Shown: in pieces, positions 36,409-47,200 of the stretch
How the letters are laid out: each line of letters opens with the position of its first letter
How positions within the stretch are numbered: the first letter of the stretch is position 1
Assembly (NCBI GenBank): GCA_016717725.1
Contig: JADKFA010000009.1
Span: forward strand, 124,001-188,000
Length of the DNA: 64,000 nt
Origin: Bacteroidota bacterium
GTDB lineage: Bacteria; Bacteroidota; Bacteroidia; AKYH767-A; OLB10
Direction of reading: 5' to 3'
Position numbers and translations under genes: made by a program
The notes under the pieces: generated by a model
Databases searched by the model: none
What the model was told of the DNA's origin: nothing
The model's input: the letters and a program-made list of their open reading frames with translations, nothing else

Positions 36409-37653
36409 CTATTTTCTAAACGAGGCTTTTCTTCCTGCTGTATTTCTTGATGGTCCAGCGGGTGTTGGCTTACGTGGGCCTTGACGATTTTTTGTTGCTA
36501 ATGCAGGATCGGGAGCGAGTAGTACACCATCTTGTAAAAATTTATGCTTACGAATAATTTCTAATTCATCGCCGTACTTTTTAATCAACTCCTTTTCTAC
36601 ATCACCATCATCATAGCTACGGAAGCTAACGGAAACACCTTCTCTTCCTGCTCGTCCGGTACGACCAATTCGATGCACATACGTTTCGCCATCGGCAGGC
36701 ATATCAAAATTGATCACTAGATCCAATTCCTTTACATCAATACCACGGGAAGCCAAATCCGTTGCCACTAAAATTTTCAAACTATGAGCTTTGAACGATT
36801 GCAACGCTTTCTCTCTTTGATTTTGTGATTTATCGCCGTGAATAGCTTGTGCAGGATGTCCTTCTTTCGTTAACACTTTTGACAAACGATCGGCACCTCT
36901 TTTTGTTCTTGTAAAAATTAATGCTTGCTCTGCTGGTTCCTTCTCCAACACATCCAACAATAAATGTTGACGTTGATCGCGATTCACATAATACATGCGT
37001 TGACGAATTTTAGGAAGGTTATTTTCATCGGCAACAATTTGCACTCTAACGGGATCGGACATGTGCTTTTCTGCCATCGTGCGAATATCGTTGGGCATTG
37101 TAGCGCTGAATAATAATGTTTGACGCTTTTTAGGAAGTAAGCCCAAAATTTTATTTAAGTCGCGTGCAAATCCCATATCAAGCATACGATCACATTCATC
37201 CAACACCAACACATCTACTTCACCTAAGCGCAAATGTCCTTGATTATATAAATCGATTAATCGACCAGGGGTAGCAATCACAATAGCGGGATGACGTCTT
37301 AATTCTTGTTCTTGATTTCTTTGACCTACTCCACCATAAATGAGCGCCATTCTAAATGGCAATGATTTTCCGTAAGCACTGAAATTATCATAGATCTGAA
37401 TGGCTAGTTCACGTGTAGGTGCTAGCACTAAAACTTTAATTCCTTTTGGGGGAGTAGACGTTCCCAAAATATGTAAGATGGGCAATGCGAAAGCTGCTGT
37501 TTTGCCTGTTCCTGTTTGAGCTAAGGAGAGAACATCTCTGCCTGCCATTACAGCAGGAATAGTTTGTTCTTGTACTGGGGTAGGCTCACGGTACCCTTTT
37601 TCATGCAATGCTTCTAGAATTTGCGGAAGCAGTTTTAAGTCACTAAATTTCAT
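36409..37653 (-). CDS. DEAD-box family RNA helicase (RhlE-like), motif II is DECD
   Basis: ATP-dependent RNA helicase of 414 residues that remodels RNA in ribosome assembly or decay. Motifs in order: Q motif (REPTPVQEQTIP), Walker A AQTGTGKT near residue 45, PTRELA, TPGRLID, motif II DECD, SAT, and in the second domain FTRTKRGADRLS, ATDLASRGIDV and HRIGRTGRAGR. The tail is short and basic (RKPTPAGPSRNTAGRK), as in RhlE. Motif II reads Asp-Glu-Cys-Asp (codons GAT GAA TGT GAT) instead of DEAD, as in eukaryotic UAP56/Sub2 helicases. The change should still allow Mg-ATP binding. Confidence 0.93.
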   Translation of the reverse strand: MKFSDLKLLPQILEALHEKGYREPTPVQEQTIPAVMAGRDVLSLAQTGTGKTAAFALPILHILGTSTPPKGIKVLVLAPTRELAIQIYDNFSAYGKSLPFRMALIYGGVGQRNQEQELRRHPAIVIATPGRLIDLYNQGHLRLGEVDVLVLDECDRMLDMGFARDLNKILGLLPKKRQTLLFSATMPNDIRTMAEKHMSDPVRVQIVADENNLPKIRQRMYYVNRDQRQHLLLDVLEKEPAEQALIFTRTKRGADRLSKVLTKEGHPAQAIHGDKSQNQREKALQSFKAHSLKILVATDLASRGIDVKELDLVINFDMPADGETYVHRIGRTGRAGREGVSVSFRSYDDGDVEKELIKKYGDELEIIRKHKFLQDGVLLAPDPALATKNRQGPRKPTPAGPSRNTAGRKASFRK

Positions 37654-37820
37654 AATTAATTAATACCCATACGTTTAAAACCATGAAATTCGATCATGAT
37701 TGCGGATGAGTGGCCTTAGGGGCAATTTCTATTAAAACCGGGAGGGTTTGCGTGTGTGAAGAAATCTCTTGCATCAACGATAGAAACCACGCTTCTGATG
37801 GTGCAAAGATACGGAATAAT

Positions 37821-37839
37821 AGGGGTTGATGCAACCCCT
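37821..37839 (+). promoter_or_regulatory. Leader hairpin AGGGGTT/AACCCCT
   Basis: AGGGGTT (37821-37827) pairs with AACCCCT (37833-37839) and is followed by a TCTTTCTT stretch on the plus strand. It lies about 85 bases before the preferred start of the glycine-rich cargo gene and could be an attenuator. Weak evidence. Confidence 0.3.
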
Positions 37840-37923
37840 TCTTTCTTACCATTCACATTAGCAATACATGAAACCTTTTACATACTAAATCGTACAAAAA
37901 AACTGCAAAAAAACACATTTGTC

Positions 37924-40113
37924 GTGAGAAAGTCCCAATATAAATTACGAGTAAGTACAAAGCAAAAAACAACCTATCGAAAAGTAATTTTGTCAATAAG
38001 CATGGCGGCAATAGCTGGAGCTTGTTTTTTTATGTTTAATAATTTAGGTACATCAGAAAAAGCAAACGCGAATCCAGGAAAAGATGGTGCTAAAACAATC
38101 ACAGCACTCAATACCATATTAAATGAATTTACTAGTCTTACTTCAAATGCATCTGCAGGAGCAACTACTATTTCGGTAAGTTCATCTTCACTCAATGCCA
38201 ATAGTCGTTTTTCAAGCTCACTTTCTGCAGGTGATTTAATTTTAATTATTCAGATGCAAGGTGCGAGTATCACAACATCTGATAATAGTTCCTATGGAAA
38301 TATAAGTAACTATAATAATTGCGGAAAATATGAATATGCAAAAGTTACATCCGTACCCAATAGCACATCCATTACACTTGCTAATAGTTTACTAAATAGT
38401 TATACGTCTTCAGGAAAAGTTCAAGTAGTGCGTGTACCTCGATATACCAATTTAACTATCAATTCTGGTGCTAGTATTACTACGGATGCATGGGATGGTA
38501 CTATTGGAGGAATCGTTGCTATTGAAGTAGTGAATGATGTTATTTTAAATGGATCCATCAATGTAAATTATAAAGGTTTTCGTGGAGGAAGTATTGAACA
38601 GAATTCTGTTTTACCAGGGAACATTACAACTAGAAGAACTACCGATTCGAATAACGGCGCAGAAAAAGGAGAAAGTATTGCAGGTCCTGCTTCCTCATTA
38701 TCTAACGGACGATATGGAAGAGGGGCTCCTGCGAATGGTGGTGGCGGTGGTAATGCGCATAATGCTGCAGGTGGAGGAGGATCCAACTCGGGAGTTACTA
38801 CAGGTTATACTGGAACAGGAAATCCTGACATTTCGGTTGCAAATTGGATAACAGCTTGGAACCTTGAATCGGCAGGCTTTGCTTTAACAACATCTCCAGG
38901 AGGAGGAAGAGGAGGATATACGTATTCTCAAAATGGGGCAAACCCCATTACCAAAGGTCCAGGTCATACGGATTGGGGAGGCGATAATAGAAACAATGTA
39001 GGTGGATTTGGTGGTCGACCTTTAGATTATAGTTCAGGAAGAATATTTATGGGCGGTGGTGGTGGTGCTGGCGATTCCAATAACAACACGGCACAACCCG
39101 CAGGAAACGGAGGAGGAATTGTTTTTCTTCTTGTAAAAGGAAATGTGAGTGGAACAGGATCCATCTCAGCTAATGGACAAACACCAGCAAGCACACAAGG
39201 TCCAAATGGACGTGATGGATCAAGCGGAGGAGGTGGTGGAGGTACCGTTCTCATTTATCATTTAGTGGGCAGCACCAGTGGAATTAGCATTGAAGCAGCC
39301 GCAGGACAAGGTGGAAGTCAAAATTTAACTGCAACCTCTGAAGCTGAAGGTGCTGGTGGTGGTGGTGGTGGTGGATATGTTGCAATTACCAATTTACCTC
39401 CTATTTCAATTTCAGTAGCTGGTGGTGTAAATGGAACATCCAATTCATCCGCTGTAACTGCATTCATTCCCAACGGAGCTACAAGTGGTGCGCCTGGATT
39501 GATTGCTTCATTACCTTTATCGTTCAATCCATATAGTGCAGGAAGTAGTCCATTACCTGTTGTATTAAAATCATTTGCTGTAGAAGAGAATAATGAAAAA
39601 GCGCTATTAATTTGGGAAACTGCGTCTGAAATAAACAATGATTATTTTATTCTCGAACGTAGTTGGGATGGAAACAACTTTGAATTTCTTGGACAAGTAA
39701 AAGGATCGGGTACTACGACTATGCCAAATAAATATTCCTTCACAGATGATTCTCCTCTGTTAGGAATAAGCTACTACCGACTTACACAAATTGATTTTAA
39801 TGGAGAAAAAGAAATATTTCCTCCTCGTTCATTTTCATTTTCCTTAGAAGGAACTGAAATGAAATTGTTACAATTTGGACCGAATCCATTTATAGATGAG
39901 ATTTCATTATTAATTCAATTTCCAAACAACACACAACTTAGAGCGGAACTATTTACGATCGATGGTAAAAAAGTTTGGGAAACGGAGCAAGAGGCCACTG
40001 CAGGAAGAGAATCCTATACGCTAAATCCAGATATACGTTCATCAGGAGTTTACCATTTACGATTGAGCAATTCGGAAGGGAAAAGTTTGCTGTTGAAGTT
40101 GGTGAAACGGTAG
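37924..40113 (+). CDS. Glycine-rich T9SS-sorted surface protein
   Basis: Secreted protein of about 730 residues. The frame is open from GTG at 37756, but the first 56 codons look non-coding and contain a hairpin. GTG at 37924 is preferred because it gives a basic leader, one hydrophobic helix (VILSISMAAIAGACFFMF) and an ANA-type cleavage area, as in the related gene at 58571. The middle is a beta-helix-like region (VVNDVILNGSINV, GNVSGTGSISANG) broken by glycine clusters (GGGGGNAHNAAGGGG, SSGGGGGG, AGGGGGGGY). Near the end is an FN3-like module (LLIWETASEINNDYFILERS ... YYRLTQIDFNGE), then the T9SS sorting domain (FGPNPFIDEIS). Start uncertain. Function unknown. Confidence 0.8.
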   Translation: MRKSQYKLRVSTKQKTTYRKVILSISMAAIAGACFFMFNNLGTSEKANANPGKDGAKTITALNTILNEFTSLTSNASAGATTISVSSSSLNANSRFSSSLSAGDLILIIQMQGASITTSDNSSYGNISNYNNCGKYEYAKVTSVPNSTSITLANSLLNSYTSSGKVQVVRVPRYTNLTINSGASITTDAWDGTIGGIVAIEVVNDVILNGSINVNYKGFRGGSIEQNSVLPGNITTRRTTDSNNGAEKGESIAGPASSLSNGRYGRGAPANGGGGGNAHNAAGGGGSNSGVTTGYTGTGNPDISVANWITAWNLESAGFALTTSPGGGRGGYTYSQNGANPITKGPGHTDWGGDNRNNVGGFGGRPLDYSSGRIFMGGGGGAGDSNNNTAQPAGNGGGIVFLLVKGNVSGTGSISANGQTPASTQGPNGRDGSSGGGGGGTVLIYHLVGSTSGISIEAAAGQGGSQNLTATSEAEGAGGGGGGGYVAITNLPPISISVAGGVNGTSNSSAVTAFIPNGATSGAPGLIASLPLSFNPYSAGSSPLPVVLKSFAVEENNEKALLIWETASEINNDYFILERSWDGNNFEFLGQVKGSGTTTMPNKYSFTDDSPLLGISYYRLTQIDFNGEKEIFPPRSFSFSLEGTEMKLLQFGPNPFIDEISLLIQFPNNTQLRAELFTIDGKKVWETEQEATAGRESYTLNPDIRSSGVYHLRLSNSEGKSLLLKLVKR

Positions 40114-40279
40114 ATGTTGCCGGTTAGATGTTGGATGTTAGTTTTTGGATATTAGATTTTGGATGTTTTCCCGTTGTCTTATTACTATCCTTCGATTAAA
40201 GATTTATAGCTGCTGGCTTCTAGCTATTGACAAAAAATCCAAATTCTAACCTCTAAAATCTAATCGCGAATCCTAGCGA

Positions 40280-42457
40280 CTAATTTCTAACTACTCTACT
40301 GCTCCAAACGCTTTTGTCTTTGCTAACAATGATAATATAAATTCCTTTTTCAGTGAATGATAAATCCAATTGAAGCGGTTGTTCTTTTTGCTTTTGGATG
40401 GAGAGGGCATTGATTAATTTTCCATCGATGCTGTACAAACTCACGGCATACTTTCCACTTTCCGCTCCTGGCATTTCAATGTTCACACGATCTTGAGTTG
40501 GATTTGGATAAATGAATAATGTATTTGATGAGGTATTATTAGATTCAACAATTCCTGTAGTACCCACCACAACGACTTCTGCCATTGGTGTAATTACAGG
40601 GGGATTATTATCAAAATAAATTTTAGCTTCATTCGCTATTACCGTTCCTACATTCAAATTATTTTGGGGTATTACTTTAAAAATAATGTAGCCTTTACTA
40701 TTAGTAGGATCAACGGATGTAGGTGGAAGATTAATACCATTAAAAGAAAACTCTAACTCGCGTGGGTAAATGATTTGAGTAGTGTAGGCGTGACTTGCTG
40801 ATAAAATTTCAATCGAGTTTAATTTTACTTCCGCAGGTAAAATATCGGTAAGGCGCACCGTTAGTGCGTTGGCATTGCCTGTATTTTCGAATTCGATTCT
40901 GTATGTAAGAGGTTGACCCGAAAGAATGTTAGCTTGCGGAATTGTTCCATTCGGGAAAACCGTTTTGATGTTGGGGTCATAAGAGTTCACGACATCTACC
41001 CATCCACTTGCTAAATTATTGGATGGATTTATATCTGTACCAGGAGAGGTAGTAACGTTAGCTTCAAAATAAACAGAATCGCCAATTACTAAGTTGCTAT
41101 CGGCGATTACAGAAACAACTATATTATGATGTTGAAGTGGTGCAAGTGGAAATATATTCCAAGTAATCAAATTTCCAACAATGGAAGCTGGTGTTTCAGA
41201 TGCTGTGTCAAAATAGACAGAATCAGGAAGTGTTAAAACCAACACTCCAGAAGCCAGGTCACTACCTAAATTTTTCACACTTAGATTTACTGTCGATTCT
41301 ATTAATGGACGAACTTGTTGGGCAGACATCGTTAATGACAAGTCGGTAGTTCCGGGTATTGGATAAACAGCAAAATCATTATTACTACTCGTGTTCCCTG
41401 CAGTACTAAAATTAAAATTGTAAGAAGCAGGACTTACAGAAAACCATGGAGGAACATTTGCAATACTTACAGAATGAGCCCCAGCACCTATGTATATCCC
41501 GTAATTTCCAATTGAATCTGTTACATTATATGCATAAAATGGATTTGATTGTAGAAAAATATTTGATATTCCGTAATCAGTTCCATTATTGATTCCGTCA
41601 TTATTTAAATCCATGAATACATTTCCAGATACCAAACTTGGATTATTAATACCATTTAGTGTTATTACATTAATATCTCGCATTGTGGATCCGATGAATA
41701 CACCATTACGATACTCTGATGCCAAAACTACTATTACTCCATATTGCATTAAATTGGGAGTGAATGAAGCGATCCCAGTTAAGTTATCAAAAGTGATGGG
41801 TGCACTCGAAGAGATAAATTGAGTTGGAGTATAAGGAGGAGAATAGGCAACTATTTGATTACTATCCTCACGCGCACCAATCAAACTATATACTATACTA
41901 TCTCCGTCAATATCAGTCGCGACATTTGGAAATATTGACGGTTGATTCAAGCAAAAGTAAGGAGCATTAATAGGCAAAAATTCGGGTAAACTATTTGTTG
42001 GATTATTCAAATTATCCAATACTGCTTCACAATAAAACCCACCACTGCCATTTAAAAACGAAATATTCCTACAACAATCCGAATATGTAAATTTCCACAA
42101 CGTACTCGCAGTTGGCAACACCACCGTTCCTGAATATTCAGTAATCTCTATACCAATTCCATTAGTACATAATAAAGGAACCATTGGAGCACATGTTAAT
42201 GGGGGTAATGTCTGTTGACTCACCATTGTAAGAGTAACAGAACTGGATATTGGTTGTGCAAGTGAAGCATCAAAATAGACTATAGCAATTGCTGTTGGTG
42301 CTGATACACCAGCACAATCCCTGTAAATCTGAGCTTTTATAGTAAAGGTATTGGGTGTGCCAGTATATTGTACTGTAATGGTTTGACCTGCAATATGCGA
42401 GGCCTGTACATTCATCGCAAAGAAGAATGTCATTAAAACTAGGAAGAGTTTTTTCAT
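40280..42457 (-). CDS. T9SS-sorted surface protein with ASHI-type, SdrD-like and DUF11 domains
   Basis: Secreted protein of about 725 residues. The ATG at 42457 gives a proper signal peptide ending VQA-SHIAGQ, whereas the in-frame ATG at 42490 adds eleven extra residues. The N-terminal domain has the ASHI start, IYRDCAGV and YSDCCRN, common in long Bacteroidota surface proteins. Next is a SdrD B-like domain (VSGNVFMDLNNDGINNGTDYGISN), a CARDB/DUF11-like pair (VKNLGSDLASGVLVLTLP; SGQPLTYRIEFENTGNANA, IYFDNNPPVIT) and a T9SS sorting domain (FIYPNPTQDRV). Such proteins are structural or adhesive. A CCCGATAGCTATCGGG repeat region lies upstream. Confidence 0.85.
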   Translation of the reverse strand: MKKLFLVLMTFFFAMNVQASHIAGQTITVQYTGTPNTFTIKAQIYRDCAGVSAPTAIAIVYFDASLAQPISSSVTLTMVSQQTLPPLTCAPMVPLLCTNGIGIEITEYSGTVVLPTASTLWKFTYSDCCRNISFLNGSGGFYCEAVLDNLNNPTNSLPEFLPINAPYFCLNQPSIFPNVATDIDGDSIVYSLIGAREDSNQIVAYSPPYTPTQFISSSAPITFDNLTGIASFTPNLMQYGVIVVLASEYRNGVFIGSTMRDINVITLNGINNPSLVSGNVFMDLNNDGINNGTDYGISNIFLQSNPFYAYNVTDSIGNYGIYIGAGAHSVSIANVPPWFSVSPASYNFNFSTAGNTSSNNDFAVYPIPGTTDLSLTMSAQQVRPLIESTVNLSVKNLGSDLASGVLVLTLPDSVYFDTASETPASIVGNLITWNIFPLAPLQHHNIVVSVIADSNLVIGDSVYFEANVTTSPGTDINPSNNLASGWVDVVNSYDPNIKTVFPNGTIPQANILSGQPLTYRIEFENTGNANALTVRLTDILPAEVKLNSIEILSASHAYTTQIIYPRELEFSFNGINLPPTSVDPTNSKGYIIFKVIPQNNLNVGTVIANEAKIYFDNNPPVITPMAEVVVVGTTGIVESNNTSSNTLFIYPNPTQDRVNIEMPGAESGKYAVSLYSIDGKLINALSIQKQKEQPLQLDLSFTEKGIYIIIVSKDKSVWSSRVVRN

Positions 42458-42536
42458 GGGGTTGGATGGGTTAGTCAACGTTGTTACCATAAAGATGTGA
42501 AAAAGCTGAAAAAGGTTGCATGAGGTTGGATGTTAG

Positions 42537-42803
42537 TCCCGATAGCTATCGGGATTAGTTGTTAGATGTTAGTTTAGGCTTCGCGATTAGCCACTAGGAG
42601 ATTTTCCTTTTCGAAAAGCGCTTCGTCCCATTATTGCTTTCTTAAAACACTAGAGGGGACTGAAGTACACTATAGGACACAATAGAATTGCCGGTCAATA
42701 ATTTATTTCGCTTCTATTAATTGAGAGGTTAGTCCCGATAGCTATCGGGATTAGTCGCGAGGCTTCGAGATTAGATAAAATCTAATCCCGATAGCTATCG
42801 GGA
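42537..42803. repeat. Three copies of palindrome TCCCGATAGCTATCGGGA
   Basis: Copies lie at 42537-42554, 42733-42750 and 42786-42803, all perfect. Around them are degenerate TTAGATGTTAG / TCTAATGTCTAA repeats and a CACTAGAGGGGACT stretch near 42650. The 374-base gap 42458-42831 holds no gene. It lies between the start of one minus gene and the end of the next. Confidence 0.9.
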
Positions 42804-42831
42804 CCAAAGTCTAATGTCTAACCACTAAAAT

Positions 42832-43959
42832 CTACCCAAACTCTACAGTGGCTACGCCGAAACGTTTTAGGGTACGGACATGTGACATGAAAGCGTCTGA
42901 AAAATATTTATTCTCCATGTACGTGATGCCAAACTCCCTTGCTGTTTCACGAACGATGGGAGCTATCTTTGGGTAATGCACATGACATACTTTTGGAAAA
43001 AGATGATGTTCAACTTGGAAATTAAGTCCGCCGATATAATAGGAAAGTAGTTTATTATGCGTTGCAAAATCAACTGTAGTTTCTAATTGATGTACTGCCC
43101 AAGAGTTTTCAATAGTACCATTTTCTGTAGGAACTGGATGAGAAGTTCCCTCCACAGTATGCGCTAATTGAAAGATGACTGTAAGTACAAGTCCGGCTAC
43201 AAAATGCATCAACAAGAAACCTGCAATCCAAATTGGCCAAGAAACATTAAAGACAAAGATGGGAATGAAAACTAAATACGCGAAATAAAATACTTTTGTA
43301 AGTGCAATTCTAAACAACATTCCACGTGCTTCACTTTTACTCAATGGACTCACACCATTTTTCATATAGCGTCGGAACTGAAGAAAATCTTTTGCGGTAG
43401 CCCAGTACAGCGTAAGGATTCCATAAAACAAAAACGCATAAAAAACTTGATACTGCTGAATTCCTTTTGACTTTGTATGTGGCGACATTCTCAAAATTAA
43501 TTTGTCGTCGATGTCTTCATCGTACTTTGAAATGTTTGTGTACGTATGATGCAAAATATTATGTTGGAGTTTCCAATTAAAAATAGAACCCCCTAATAAA
43601 ACCAATGAATAGCCCATCAACTTATTTACGGTATCATTATTCGAATAGGCACCATGATTAGCATCGTGCATCACACTCATTCCAATTCCTGCTAATGCAA
43701 TGCCCATAATGAACCAACCCATCATTTGCAATCCCACCGACATGTTCACTAATGACATAACAACTAAAGGACCCAAAAACAAAGTCAATAACAAAACAGT
43801 TTTAATATACATTTGGGCATTACCTTGTTTCGAAATATTATTTTCAATAAAATAATTATCGACACGACTTCGAAGCACTTTAAAGAATTCTTTCTGATCC
43901 TCTCCTGCGAATTTTATATTTCCTTTTACCTTGCTCAAGACGTTTTCAATTTGCCCCAA
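42832..43959 (-). CDS. Membrane fatty acid desaturase
   Basis: Acyl-lipid or acyl-CoA desaturase of the di-iron membrane family, 375 residues. The three histidine boxes are HDANH at residues 98-102, HNILHH at 133-138, and QVEHH in NFQVEHHLFPKV near residue 315. About four membrane helices flank them. The Q-x-x-H-H third box places it with front-end type (delta-5/6-like) desaturases, but there is no fused cytochrome b5. No ATG fits the frame start: the upstream-most start is TTG at 43959, and a TTG at 43935 is an alternative. Introducing double bonds would adjust membrane fluidity, for example in the cold. It stands alone. Confidence 0.9.
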   Translation of the reverse strand: MGQIENVLSKVKGNIKFAGEDQKEFFKVLRSRVDNYFIENNISKQGNAQMYIKTVLLLTLFLGPLVVMSLVNMSVGLQMMGWFIMGIALAGIGMSVMHDANHGAYSNNDTVNKLMGYSLVLLGGSIFNWKLQHNILHHTYTNISKYDEDIDDKLILRMSPHTKSKGIQQYQVFYAFLFYGILTLYWATAKDFLQFRRYMKNGVSPLSKSEARGMLFRIALTKVFYFAYLVFIPIFVFNVSWPIWIAGFLLMHFVAGLVLTVIFQLAHTVEGTSHPVPTENGTIENSWAVHQLETTVDFATHNKLLSYYIGGLNFQVEHHLFPKVCHVHYPKIAPIVRETAREFGITYMENKYFSDAFMSHVRTLKRFGVATVEFG

Positions 43960-44236
43960 AGATACATTTTAAAAGCATCGACTCGGTAAATAACATGAAT
44001 CACTAATTGATTATGAATTACTTACAATAGCGAACAATTGGATTATTTACAATAAACAGACTTTGAATCTACAATAAAATCACAAAATTGGCTCGCTAAG
44101 GCGCAGAGCCGCAAAGAATCTCAATTAAGTGCACAAAGTGTTAAACAAAGTGACACGATGGAATTACAATTTATTAATTCAAATCGATCATCTAAAAATC
44201 TTTGGAAAATCTATTTGTATAAAAGAAATCTAAATT
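43960..44236. other. Intergenic, no gene seen
   Basis: AT-rich stretch with a GGCTCGCTAAGGCGCAGAGCC hairpin at 44090-44110 and the following GCAAAGAATCTC, which resembles a repeat often found between genes in Bacteroidota. Nothing else recognised. Confidence 0.5.
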
Positions 44237-44278
44237 GAAAAGGTGGAAAAACCGTCGACCGATTCTTCCACCTTTTTC
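44237..44278 (-). terminator. Rho-independent terminator after PNGase F-like gene
   Basis: GAAAAGGTGGAA (44237-44248) pairs with TTCCACCTTTTTC (44266-44278). On the minus strand the stem is followed by TTTTCAATTTAG. It lies 19 bases past the stop at 44297. Confidence 0.8.
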
Positions 44279-44296
44279 AATTTTATGTGATGCAGT

Positions 44297-47200
44297 TTAA
44301 CGGGTGATTACTACTTTTTGAACTCGCTTTTCATCTCCTGATTGCAGAGAAACATAATAAACTCCTGATGATAGAGTACTCACATCCATCACTGATTTTT
44401 CCATCACTTGTGAAGCAACTATATCTTGAGAAATTAAAACTTGCCCGAGCATATTCAATAATTGCAAGCGTGCTTGTCCGTAAACTGGCAAAGAAAATTC
44501 TGCAGTAAGTAAATCATGAGCAGGATTTGGAAACACTTTTAAGATGCCTTCTCCATTTTGAATTTCAGGAACTGGTAGTGTAAAGTTCACGGTAAACTGC
44601 TGATAAATATTATCGCCGAAATCAGGATTAAACGTTTTGATAATAGCTCCTGTATATCCATTTTTAATTCTCATGTAACCTGTTCCTTGTGCGGTGTTAG
44701 CCCACCAGCTTAATCCATCGTCACCAACATCTATCAATCTAAAAGTAAAGCAATCAAGAGGCAGATTAACGGTATCCAGATAAGTAGTATTGGCTAGCAA
44801 TCCCAATTTATTTAAAATATTAGTGCCACTACCGTCTTTCAATGTATACTGAGAATGAGATCCATTATTATTTGTTCTTAATTCAAAAACCAATTTATCG
44901 GGATATACTGCAGGATAATTAAAATTATTCACGAGCGTATCATTCAATCCATACTGATCGGCGCTACCATTAGGATTACTTACAATAGCAATAAACTGGT
45001 TCGTGTTTGAGCTTAACCAATTTGGTTGCGTCAATGTAACTTCAGCAGTATTTAAAGAAGCTAAGGTACCTGTCCAATTAAATGTAGACATCACACCTCC
45101 CACTCTACCGTAAGTAATCGTTAACGATGTAAGTGTTGTCTCTCCTGTATTTTTAATGGCAACGACGGGTTGATTACAAATAGGATTAAATCTCTCGTAC
45201 TCTACTCTTGTAGTTGGATTTTTAATATACGCTACACCTGCATCTAAATTAAAACTCATGGTATCATAACTCACCAGTTGATTATTGATACGATAGTTGG
45301 AAGTTCCATAAGATGTAGAAGGAGGCAAACTATAATCTACACTGATCAACTGTCCTGGTGAAACTTGAGTAGTGATTTCAAAATCCTTTGTATCCACTAC
45401 CTCTCCTGGACACCATCCTGCACGATCATAAACCCAAGTTCCACCTTGTGGGTAGATGGGATTATCAGCACATTCTTTCCAGACAACGCGCGATAAATTG
45501 GTAACACTATTTAAAGTGATTGTATGATTTCGTTGAATGAATTCTCCTTCTTGTCCATGACCACTGATAGCAGAACGTATTTTAAACATATATGCATCAG
45601 GCGACAATTGCAAGTTACGGGGTTCGAAAATAGTGTTGTTTAAAATGGCAGCAGAGCCCGCATCTTTCCAAACACCATTAGGCCAAATTTGTTGTAGAGA
45701 GCGAACTTTACGAGCAGGAGTTCCCTCATAAAACACAAAAGTAATATCGTTATCTTCCTGATATTTTCCCGACTCCATGGCCATAAATTTTCTTCCTTTT
45801 AAGATGGGCGCGTAATCGGTTACATCGAATTCCCAAGTCTTACCTATAAGTCCATTCATGTTTAAACCCTTTCCATAGGGAGTAATAAAATTGATCAACT
45901 CAATTGCCATTGGACGCTTATCATAATAACCAATTTGAGAAATGTTAATGGTACTTGTTGGTGCAACAGCAAATGAATCTAGTTTCGTTCCCGTCTCATC
46001 AAACAAATATGTGTACCCACCAGCAGCCCAATAAAAATTAGTGTCGAGAGGCGCTAATGAATTATTGACAATAGTATAATGAATTACCGTATTAGCAGGA
46101 ACTGAAGCAGAATCCAATACGTTGATAGTTTGGATAGAAGTAGTATAAACACCTTTCACGAAAGTAGTATTGGGACGATCATTAGAAACTAAGAAATTTC
46201 GGAATAGATCTTTTCCTGCGCGATTTCTCCAAGTCATCGAAAACATATTCGCATTATTTCCATTGGCGGACGCATCTGTAATTACATTTCCTGTTCCTTC
46301 ATCAAATTTATAATAAGCTTGTAAATTCGCATAACTAGGATGGCTTACCGAAATACTATTATACATTAAATTTTGCACGGCTGCTAAATCTAGTTCTGTA
46401 TTCCACATGCTAAATTCATCCATATAACCATAATACACATAGTTATTAACGACAGAACGTGCAAAGTTCATACGATCAATATTAATGGCTTTGGTTTTCA
46501 AATTTCCTGTATGCCACAAAGCGCCATTCAAATAAATATTCATGATGCCCGTAGTTGCATTTTTTGTAAACGTCCAGAAATTCCATTGACCTTCTGTTTC
46601 TGCTGTAGTAGCTGCTTTATTGATGCGGTCGTACCCTGTACCATCGTTACCACAGTCCCAATAAATACTTCCATCACTCCAAGGTAAATGAATATTAAGT
46701 TGGCGTGTATTGGTTGCATCCAATGCTTCCAAGGCACTGGTGTTTGCAGGTAAACGAGCTGGATTTCCATAACACCAAAATGCTAATGATATTTGATTAC
46801 TAATATTCGCTCCAACCGTATTTGGTAAAGTAACGCCTGCTGCTCCACCATCAATTTCCAAATAATTATCTACTTGGGTGCTGGTCATTGCCGATGAGAA
46901 TGCTGTTGTATTTCCATTTACATCATTGGCAGTTCCTGCTGTTGCATTCGAGTAACTGAATTCAACAATTAAATTCGAAACACCATCCCAGTTAAACGGA
47001 TTATAAAAATTAAAGCGATGATTTCCTGCAACAGAAAAAGTAGAATTTAAAAAATACACATCTGTGAATCCATTTAGTTCTGGACTATTTGCATTCAATA
47101 CCGTTTGCGATGTTGCTTTAATTTTAATACGCAAATTATTTACTGAAGAGCCTAACGAAGATATATCCAATCCCAATCCTGTAATATCACCTGCGGTAAG

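Noticed and set aside
37756..37923. N-terminal extension of the glycine-rich protein
   Set aside because: Those 56 codons have no family pattern, contain a hairpin and would place a signal helix more than 75 residues into the protein.
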